NCBI GenBank assembly: GCA_963991145.1 | Contig: CAXDOZ010000145.1 | Location: 1 to 5,488, forward strand | Source of the DNA: CAXDOZ01 sp963991145 | GTDB lineage: Bacteria > Bacteroidota > Bacteroidia > Chitinophagales > JABDMM01 | DNA: 5,488 nucleotides | Reading direction: 5' to 3' | In this document: positions 1 through 5,488 of the stretch, piece by piece | Layout: each line of letters starts with the position of its first letter | Numbering within the stretch: position 1 is the first letter of the stretch | Notes under the pieces: model-generated | What the model was told of the DNA's origin: nothing | The model's input: only the letters and a program-made list of their open reading frames with translations | Database searches by the model: none | Translations under genes and position numbers: made by a program

Positions 1-777
1 AGCATTCGCAGCGAGACTTGCTGTGATGACATCTTTGCATTCAATTACAAGTACGATATCCTCCTTGCTGTAACCGGAAATGTATTCGATAATGCAGATA
101 GCAGTGGATCGCCATTGCCAAATGCCACCGTCGCCCTGGGTCTTAGAACTGAAGAAGGTGGAATCGTTGACCTGAAGGACGATAGTTGCGGAGCTCAGGG
201 ACCATATTACTTCAGGATTCAGCCGAATAAGAGATATATCCTAACAGGTCGACACGAAGGTTATTTGGCAAGTACCGAAAGTTTGAGCACCGAAGGACTC
301 GAAGAAAGCGATACGCTGGAAGTCAATCTCTATCTGGGCAAGATCGATTACAATAAGGCTTATCGCCTCGATAATATCTACTACGATTTTGATTCAAAGG
401 ATCTGCGTCCGGAGAGTATGCAAACACTCGACTCACTCTACCAGATCCTGCAGCTTAATCCCACGATCAAAATTGAGCTGAGCTCACACACGGATTCAAG
501 AGGATCAGAAAGCTATAATGAGAATCTTTCGCAGGGTAGAGCTCAAAGCTGTGTCGACTATTTGGTTGACACAAAAGGAGTTCCCGAAGCAAGGATCGTG
601 GCGAAAGGATATGGAGAAAGCAAGCAATTAGATGATTGCTCACAATATGAAGAATGCCCTACTGGCTCGAGTGGTGATTGCCCCTGTCACCAGCTGAACA
701 GACGAACAGAGTTCAGGGTAATTGGTGAATTAGATGCTTCATTGATCTACGATGGAGAGCGAACCGAAAACAATTAG
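1..777 (+). CDS. OmpA-family, PorE-like peptidoglycan-associated protein, 3' part (5' end outside window)
   Basis: The frame is open from base 1, so this is the last 258 codons of a longer gene; the TTG at 115 lies inside a domain and is not a start. Residues 1-14 carry a CCDDIF motif, typical of the end of the WD40/PD40-like propeller in Bacteroidota OmpA proteins. Residues about 23-110 look like a carboxypeptidase-regulatory-like beta-sandwich (VTGNVFD, then PNATVAL, YYFRIQPNKRYILTG, EGYLAS). Residues about 121-242 are an OmpA C-terminal domain (YYDFDSKDLRP, SSHTDSRGSESYN, GRAQSCVDYL, NRRTEFRVIG). Its Asp165 (493-495) and Arg180 (538-540) align with E. coli OmpA Asp271 and Arg286, which bind diaminopimelate in peptidoglycan, with the same 15-residue spacing. 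The order propeller, CRD, OmpA is that of PorE, a periplasmic T9SS lipoprotein; the expected TPR region and lipoprotein signal would lie upstream. Bacteroidota have many such paralogs, so true PorE orthology is not shown. It ends 2 bases before the next gene. An accessory role for the downstream exported proteins is inferred. Confidence 0.9.
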   Translation, partial: SIRSETCCDDIFAFNYKYDILLAVTGNVFDNADSSGSPLPNATVALGLRTEEGGIVDLKDDSCGAQGPYYFRIQPNKRYILTGRHEGYLASTESLSTEGLEESDTLEVNLYLGKIDYNKAYRLDNIYYDFDSKDLRPESMQTLDSLYQILQLNPTIKIELSSHTDSRGSESYNENLSQGRAQSCVDYLVDTKGVPEARIVAKGYGESKQLDDCSQYEECPTGSSGDCPCHQLNRRTEFRVIGELDASLIYDGERTENN

Positions 778-779
778 GG

Positions 780-3700
780 ATGAGGAAGATTCAACTGATC
801 ATAGTGATGTTATTGGGCTTCAGCTTTTCTGGATCTGCTCAGCTGATCCAGCTATTCGTTGAGGACTTTGAAACCGGCGGTGGAAGCTTCCTTCTTAATC
901 AGGATGGCCCATCAACCAATACAGGAAACAACAAGTGGACGGTAAACAACGAATATATCGGTGCCCCACTTTACCCAAATACTACCAATCAGGATTCCAC
1001 GGTAAGTGGAACCATCAATAACTCTCCATTTTCTACTTATCTGCACATCTATGATTCTGCAGTAGCGCCAAATCCAGCCAACTCAAACTTTGATCCCAAC
1101 AATGCCTCAGACAATTTCGCCTATGCCGGTTCTGGCTTCTGTACGCTGGGAATGGTTGATGTGAGAATTACTTTCTTCTGGATGGCACAAGGCGATACGA
1201 ATGCCTATGGAGAAGTTTACTACTCAGCTGATGGTGGCCCCTGGACCAAAGTAGGGGCGAATAAATACAACAGCCAGACCAAGTGGAAATACGAGGTGAT
1301 TCAGGATCCTGCCTTTGAAAACGTACAGGATCTGAGGTTCGGCTTCCGTTGGGTGAATCCCTCAGGGTCAACGCCTGCAAGGCTATCATTCGGAATTGAT
1401 GATATCATTGTAGTGGGGAATTATGACCCGATCAATAATCCAGTCAATATCTCTATCAGCAATATCACACCTTCTGTGGTTTGCCAGCTAGACCGGATTT
1501 TCATCTTCTGGGACCTGAGCGGAGAGCTTTGCCTTGGTACTTATAACATCGAGCTATCAAATGCTCAGGGGAACTTTGGAGGAAACCCAACTAGCCTTGG
1601 AGTATTCAACATCGCTGCCGGTGACACAAGCGGGATCATTACAGGACAGATCCCAGCTACTACTCCGGCAGGAACCTGCTATCGAATACGACTCCGGCGA
1701 ACAAACCCTCTGCCTGTCATTATTGGAGCTACGAGCGTCTGTTTCGAGGTACAGGTCTGTCCCAATACCATTCAAACCCTTGCCCCGGTGGTCCTGACCG
1801 ATCCCGACACTGCCTGTGTTCAATCCGTCATTGATGTACCTTTCATAAGCACTGGAGTCTATAATCCTAACAATGTTTACACTGCGCAGCTGTCGGATTC
1901 TTCGGGAAGCTTCGCCAATCCGCTTACCGTTGGAACACTGCCCTCTAGCACTACTTATGATCCTGCAATTGGAAACCTACCGGGTACAGTTTCAGGCTTG
2001 ATCCCTATCGTCCCGGAGGGATGTAACTACTTCATACGCGTTGTCTCAAACAGCCCCAATGCTATTGGAACTACTTACGGTCCATTCTGCCTGAAGCATT
2101 GCGATATGACTACAAATAACACACAGGACATGAGCTTCTGTGTGAGTGATACGCTTGGATCCGGGATATGCGATTCCATTGATCTGGATATCAATTCCTT
2201 CAATAACAATGCTACCTATCAGCCCGGTAATGAATTCCAATTAGAGCTTCTGGATATGATGTCGCTGGCTCTCATAAATGTTGGAGGCCTGGCGGCCGAA
2301 TTCGATACCCTGAGCGGGAAGCTTGAGATCTGCGTGCCTTACCTGGCTGATCTCTCAGCTTTGGGAATAGCACCAGGGACCTATTATGCGCGGATCATTT
2401 CTGATAGTTCTACCGTGGTTACCGATCAGAATGGAACGATGATCAGGATCACGATCGGAGCTCCTGCTTCAAATCCACCTATCATTCTTCTAGAAGATAC
2501 TGTGAGCTGTAATGCAGGGATTCTGCCGGTTCGCTTCGCTCCCTGGAACCCAGATTCTGAATACGAGTGGCTTTCTCCACTGCTGAACAATGGTGTTCCT
2601 TTCCAATCAGTAAATACGCCACCGTATCTCTTTGTAAACTTTACCGGAGCTAACCCTAACGACTATGTCTTCTTCATTAGGGAGATCAATTTTGGTTGTT
2701 ATGGAGCCTATTCAGATCCAGCTACAGTATTTCTGATCACTGTTCCGGATGTATCCATCAGCGGCCCAACAACGGTCTGTCTGGGCGATACTGTGGTTTA
2801 CTCAGTTGACTTCATACGAGAGACTTTCTACGACTGGGATGTGAACTGGGGAAGAGTGGTCGAAGAATCGAATAACGAGGTATCAGTTGTTTGGGATTCA
2901 ATTGGAACGGCCAGACTGTTCAATCTCTCTCTTAACGAGTGTGGTCTTGATAGCGGATTCTACTTTGTGGATGTGGTAGCACCTTTACAGGTGGATGCCG
3001 GCCCGGATGACAGTCTCTGCCTGGGAGAGGAGATCACCCTTACTGCGGCTACAGATGGCTATGAAGCCAGCCTTGATATGGTCATTAGAAGTGTAGACTC
3101 CACTCAGGGTGTCATGTTCGATATCACTGCGAAAGAGGACTTCACGATCACCAATTTCGAGATGTACTTCACAACTGCAACTACCACCAATATTGAGATC
3201 TACCGCAAAGCGGGAACCTATCAGGGTAGTGAGCAGAACTCCTTTGCCTGGACTCCGATCGGTGTATGGAATGGACTGGTAACAAATGGCCCCGGTGTTC
3301 CTACTCCTTTCCCAATTGCCCTATTTGAGCAGTTTACGGCAGGAGAGACCAGATCATACTATATCACCACGACCGACAATGCCAGAATTCTATGCAGAAC
3401 AGGTGTTACAAGCGGTACTGTTGCAGAATCTGACTTTGTGATGGACGTGATTCCAGGGACCAAGAATATCTATCCTTATGGAGCTTTCCTTCCGAATCGA
3501 ATGTGGATCGGTAATATCGATTACAGCACCGAGGCCGGCTTGAGATACCGCTGGTCAACAGGAGACACCACGGCCACCATCACCTTTGTCCCCACCGGAG
3601 ATTCGGTTTATCAGGTAAGGGTAAGTGATACCACTGGTTGTGGAAACAAGGACGAGGTCTTTATTGCTGTGAGCCCAGTACCAAATGTTGATGCGGGAAT

Positions 3701-4205
3701 TGATACAGCTAAGTGCGAGGACGAAGAGCTTCAACTCAGCGGAACAGCAGATGGCAATTACGCCTGGCTGCCAAATGATGGAATCACTGATCTGGATATT
3801 CTCAATCCATTTGTGACTCCAATTGCAGATGTGGTCTACACGCTCACAGCTACAGATCCGATCAGTGGTTGTCAGAATAGCGATACAGTCAAGGTAGACG
3901 TCGATAACTGCCTCGAACCGATCAAAGTGCCTCAGGCATTCAGTCCGAATGCAGATGGGAATAATGACTTTTTCACCGTCTTTGCCGATGGTATTACGGA
4001 GTATGAGATCATGATCTACAATCGCTGGGGAGAAAGAGTTTACTACAGCAATGATGTCTCTGAATTGAATGATCTCAATCGCGGTTGGGATGGAAGCTAT
4101 AAAGGCGTAGTTCAGAACATTGGCACTTTTGTTTATTACATCAGAGCGGTAAATAGGAGTGGCGAAACCTCTGAATTACAGGGGAATATAACGCTGATAC
4201 GATAG
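780..4205 (+). CDS. T9SS-secreted multi-domain Ig/PKD-like surface protein with type B sorting domain
   Basis: Complete, 1141 residues. The ATG at 780 opens a good signal peptide (basic MRK, hydrophobic core, likely cleavage after GSA at residue 20), which supports this start although no Shine-Dalgarno is visible. Residues about 25-214 look like a MAM/jelly-roll domain (VEDFETGG near the start, FGIDDIIVVG near the end). Residues about 225-328, 335-440 and 441-560 are Ig-like beta-sandwiches in the style TAQLSDSSGSF...IRVVS. Residues about 565-655 and 656-735 are two more Ig/PKD-like modules. Residues 738-966 form an Ig-like domain interrupted by a foreign segment (about 762-920), followed by an intact copy at 970-1040. 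Residues 1050-1141 are the type B C-terminal domain. The protein is very lysine-poor (16 Lys) and visibly acidic. No catalytic motif was recognised, so an adhesin or matrix role is more likely than an enzyme; the ligand is unknown. Export by Sec, then T9SS with removal of the C-terminal domain, is inferred from the family. Confidence 0.93.
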   Translation: MRKIQLIIVMLLGFSFSGSAQLIQLFVEDFETGGGSFLLNQDGPSTNTGNNKWTVNNEYIGAPLYPNTTNQDSTVSGTINNSPFSTYLHIYDSAVAPNPANSNFDPNNASDNFAYAGSGFCTLGMVDVRITFFWMAQGDTNAYGEVYYSADGGPWTKVGANKYNSQTKWKYEVIQDPAFENVQDLRFGFRWVNPSGSTPARLSFGIDDIIVVGNYDPINNPVNISISNITPSVVCQLDRIFIFWDLSGELCLGTYNIELSNAQGNFGGNPTSLGVFNIAAGDTSGIITGQIPATTPAGTCYRIRLRRTNPLPVIIGATSVCFEVQVCPNTIQTLAPVVLTDPDTACVQSVIDVPFISTGVYNPNNVYTAQLSDSSGSFANPLTVGTLPSSTTYDPAIGNLPGTVSGLIPIVPEGCNYFIRVVSNSPNAIGTTYGPFCLKHCDMTTNNTQDMSFCVSDTLGSGICDSIDLDINSFNNNATYQPGNEFQLELLDMMSLALINVGGLAAEFDTLSGKLEICVPYLADLSALGIAPGTYYARIISDSSTVVTDQNGTMIRITIGAPASNPPIILLEDTVSCNAGILPVRFAPWNPDSEYEWLSPLLNNGVPFQSVNTPPYLFVNFTGANPNDYVFFIREINFGCYGAYSDPATVFLITVPDVSISGPTTVCLGDTVVYSVDFIRETFYDWDVNWGRVVEESNNEVSVVWDSIGTARLFNLSLNECGLDSGFYFVDVVAPLQVDAGPDDSLCLGEEITLTAATDGYEASLDMVIRSVDSTQGVMFDITAKEDFTITNFEMYFTTATTTNIEIYRKAGTYQGSEQNSFAWTPIGVWNGLVTNGPGVPTPFPIALFEQFTAGETRSYYITTTDNARILCRTGVTSGTVAESDFVMDVIPGTKNIYPYGAFLPNRMWIGNIDYSTEAGLRYRWSTGDTTATITFVPTGDSVYQVRVSDTTGCGNKDEVFIAVSPVPNVDAGIDTAKCEDEELQLSGTADGNYAWLPNDGITDLDILNPFVTPIADVVYTLTATDPISGCQNSDTVKVDVDNCLEPIKVPQAFSPNADGNNDFFTVFADGITEYEIMIYNRWGERVYYSNDVSELNDLNRGWDGSYKGVVQNIGTFVYYIRAVNRSGETSELQGNITLIR
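3063..3539 (+). other. Domain of about 160 residues inserted inside an Ig-like domain
   Basis: Residues about 762-920 of the 780-4205 protein. The host domain begins VDAGPDDSLCLGEEITLTA and resumes at YRWSTGDTTATITF. Without the insert it is about 70 residues long, matching the next repeat (970-1040, starting VDAGIDTAKCEDEELQLSG). The insert starts near MVIRSVDSTQGVMFDITA, has the beta-rich run FTITNFEMYF, a segment EIYRKAGTYQGSE followed by AWTPIG, then RSYYITTT, and ends near RMWIGNIDYS. From memory, segments of the form 'MFDITA...TITSF...YYKTGTYVGSE...W' recur as free-standing beta-sandwich modules in Bacteroidota and other environmental bacterial surface proteins; no function is known to me. 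Boundaries are approximate. Confidence 0.65.
3927..4202 (+). other. T9SS type B C-terminal sorting domain (gliding motility-associated C-terminal domain)
   Basis: Residues 1050-1141 of the 780-4205 protein. The hallmark blocks are all present in order: VPQAFSPNADGNNDFF, IMIYNRWGERVYYS, GWDGSYKG, GTFVYYIRAV and the terminal GNITLIR. This is the conserved TIGR04131/CHU_C-type domain that directs proteins through the T9SS. In Flavobacterium johnsoniae, type B substrates such as SprB depend on a PorP/SprF-like partner for secretion. The domain reaches the last residue, as expected for a functional signal. Confidence 0.95.
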
Positions 4206-4208
4206 GAG
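4204..4208 (+). promoter_or_regulatory. Shine-Dalgarno-like AGGAG for the third gene, overlapping the stop of the second
   Basis: AGGAG lies 6 bases before the ATG at 4215 and shares its first two bases with the TAG stop at 4203-4205. The position is ideal for ribosome binding and suggests translational coupling to the preceding gene. Bacteroidota generally rely little on Shine-Dalgarno pairing, so it may be fortuitous, but it helps fix the start of the third gene. Confidence 0.55.
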
Positions 4209-4214
4209 AAGAAG

Positions 4215-5488
4215 ATGAACGGGAGGATTGCGGTATTGGTTCTGTTTTTCCTTGTTCGGCCGTTCTTGTTCGGACAGGACGACCGCCATATGGATGTCTT
4301 TACGCCCAATTTTCAGTCCTTTCCAGAGACAGAGATCATTGAGCATCCCGATCTGTTTGAATACAGTTCAGAGGAGGTTAGATCTCATCCTGAATTTGGA
4401 ATTCTCCCTCATAACACTCAATGTGAAGATTGTATAGAGTTGATTCAGGAGCGTGATCAGTATAGCCGATTGTACATCAAGCCGGGAACTGATGCGATGC
4501 ATATTTTCGCTCAGAGCTCTTACACTCCTCTCCATTTTGAAGATGAAAACGGTAGGTGGCTTTCGAGAGATTTTCGATTGACTCCAACAGAGCAAATGGG
4601 GCTCTTTCGAGCCGATAGGCAGGAGAATCCAACCTTTTACAATAGCAATGAGAATGTAGCCGGAATTGAAGTTGGGCCATTTATTTTCGAGCACGGTTCC
4701 AGAATAGGCTGGTACTGGCAAGATAGCTTTGGCAATGAGGTCGCCCTTGGTCGGGCGGATTTTGGAACTCAGAGCATTGGTGAACACGGGGTGCTGAACA
4801 GCAATGCCTGGCCTCAGGCTGATCTCAGGCAGGTCTTTGATGAAGCTTCTGTAGAGACTGATGTTGTTTTGATGAATCCACCCAATGTCCCTGTAAATTC
4901 CAGCTTTCTCATCATTCGCGATACCGTAGAGCTACCAGATGGATGGACTGTGGATCCCATGTATTCAAATGGTCTCATCAGCCCGGAGGGCTACTTCTCT
5001 GGAGAATTGAAGATCAGGAATGAATACGGACATCCATTCTTTACCTGGGGATTGGTAAAGGTTTATGACAGCAAAAGTCAGGGCGGTTATGGCTTCTATC
5101 AGGTTGAACAGATAGGGAAGGAGCATGTGATTTCCTGGCTTACGCCGATTGAATTCCTTACTCATGCTAATGTTCAGTATCCAGTGGTGATTGATCCCGT
5201 GGTATCGGGACGTGACAGTATTGGATTCTTTGTTACAAATCAGGCTCAGGTTGGAGCAAATATGGATTTCACCAAGTCTACTCTTGGTTCTTGTGATTAT
5301 ACTGTAACCGTTCGCGTGCCCGGCCATAGCGAGATTTTTGACACTTATATCGATCTGGAGTACGAAAATCCTTCAGTGATGTGCAAAGTGAATCCACCTC
5401 CGGGAACAACCCCATTTTGCGAGTTCTTCGATGTTACCATGGAAGTGGTGAGTCCTTGTGGGGTCTCCACCGGACAGCTGATCTGTAA
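4215..5488 (+). CDS. Large exported surface protein, N-terminal 424 residues (3' end outside window), function unknown
   Basis: Read from the ATG at 4215, the frame stays open to the last base of the window (424 codons plus two bases), so the C-terminus is missing. The start is supported by AGGAG six bases upstream, a 9-base gap after the previous gene, and a signal peptide (MNGRIAV, hydrophobic core to about residue 19, likely cleavage near LFG/QDD). Visible parts: C70-x2-C73 in NTQCEDCIEL; a segment at about 74-132 (ERDQYSRLYIKPG, SSYTPLHFEDENGRWLSRDF); a beta-rich middle with LIIRDTVELPDGW (232-244); YPVVIDPVV at 322-330; and a Cys-bearing stretch at about 345-424 (GSCDYTVTVRVPG, DLEYENPSVMC, SPCGVSTG). 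From memory, this order ('ER...SR.Y', 'LHF.D..G.W', 'YPV.IDP', then a C.Y.VTV.VPG module) recurs at the N-terminus of long Bacteroidota T9SS-type surface proteins of unknown function. A sorting domain at the missing C-terminus is predicted, not seen. No enzymatic motif was recognised. Confidence 0.85.
   Translation, partial: MNGRIAVLVLFFLVRPFLFGQDDRHMDVFTPNFQSFPETEIIEHPDLFEYSSEEVRSHPEFGILPHNTQCEDCIELIQERDQYSRLYIKPGTDAMHIFAQSSYTPLHFEDENGRWLSRDFRLTPTEQMGLFRADRQENPTFYNSNENVAGIEVGPFIFEHGSRIGWYWQDSFGNEVALGRADFGTQSIGEHGVLNSNAWPQADLRQVFDEASVETDVVLMNPPNVPVNSSFLIIRDTVELPDGWTVDPMYSNGLISPEGYFSGELKIRNEYGHPFFTWGLVKVYDSKSQGGYGFYQVEQIGKEHVISWLTPIEFLTHANVQYPVVIDPVVSGRDSIGFFVTNQAQVGANMDFTKSTLGSCDYTVTVRVPGHSEIFDTYIDLEYENPSVMCKVNPPPGTTPFCEFFDVTMEVVSPCGVSTGQLIC

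Noticed and set aside
115..777. TTG at 115 as the start of the first gene
   Set aside because: The same frame is open and shows conserved domain sequence back to base 1. The TTG falls in the middle of the CRD beta-sandwich, and nothing like a signal peptide follows it.
1534..1823. Short open frames on both strands inside the large Ig-domain gene
   Set aside because: They overlap a well-supported 1141-codon gene with a clear domain series, and their products lack any recognisable motif or start signal.
2994..3740. Possible DNA-level tandem repeat from the two VDAG-type Ig modules
   Set aside because: The similarity is at the protein level only. Codons and many residues differ, so these are diverged domains rather than a recent nucleotide repeat.
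4228..4437. Plus-strand open frame of 69 codons near the start of the third gene
   Set aside because: It overlaps the real start region in another frame. The frame from 4215 is far longer and has a signal peptide and a spaced AGGAG.
4368..4787. Minus-strand open frame of 139 codons
   Set aside because: It lies wholly opposite the third gene, whose + strand frame has a signal peptide, a ribosome-binding site and family-like motifs. The minus-strand product has no recognisable features.
4965..5327. Minus-strand open frame of 120 codons
   Set aside because: It is a shadow of the third gene, which is continuous across it and carries the YPVVIDPVV motif there. No domain was seen in the minus-strand product.

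Overview
The window looks like a piece of a Bacteroidota chromosome, probably from a free-living and possibly marine member of the Flavobacteriia, Cytophagia or Saprospiria type. The evidence is a complete type IX secretion system (T9SS) substrate with a type B (gliding motility-associated, CHU_C-like) C-terminal sorting domain, next to an OmpA-family periplasmic protein of PorE-like architecture. Nothing in the window fixes the genus. Base composition is moderate by eye and even across the window, with no sign of recent transfer.

Layout: three genes on the + strand fill essentially the whole window. (1) 1-777 is the 3' part of an OmpA-family protein: the end of a WD40/PD40-type propeller, a carboxypeptidase-regulatory-like domain, and a peptidoglycan-binding OmpA domain. 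(2) 780-4205 is a complete 1141-residue secreted multi-domain adhesin-like protein: signal peptide, MAM/jelly-roll-like domain, a run of Ig/PKD-like domains (one split by an inserted domain of about 160 residues), then the type B sorting domain. (3) 4215-5488 is the 5' part of a third large exported protein. It starts with a signal peptide and stays open to the window edge. No stop codon is reached, so it is easily missed by stop-bounded ORF calling.

The gaps between genes are 2 and 9 bases, so the three are almost certainly one transcript. No promoter, terminator, RNA gene, insertion sequence or CRISPR array was seen, and there is no non-coding stretch longer than 9 bases. Gene 3 has a clear Shine-Dalgarno-like AGGAG overlapping the stop codon of gene 2; gene 2 has none.

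Working model (inference): genes 2 and 3 encode large cell-surface or secreted proteins exported by Sec and then T9SS. Gene 1 encodes a peptidoglycan-anchored accessory protein for their secretion or surface attachment. Clusters of this kind often also hold a PorP/SprF-like outer-membrane protein, which would lie outside this window.
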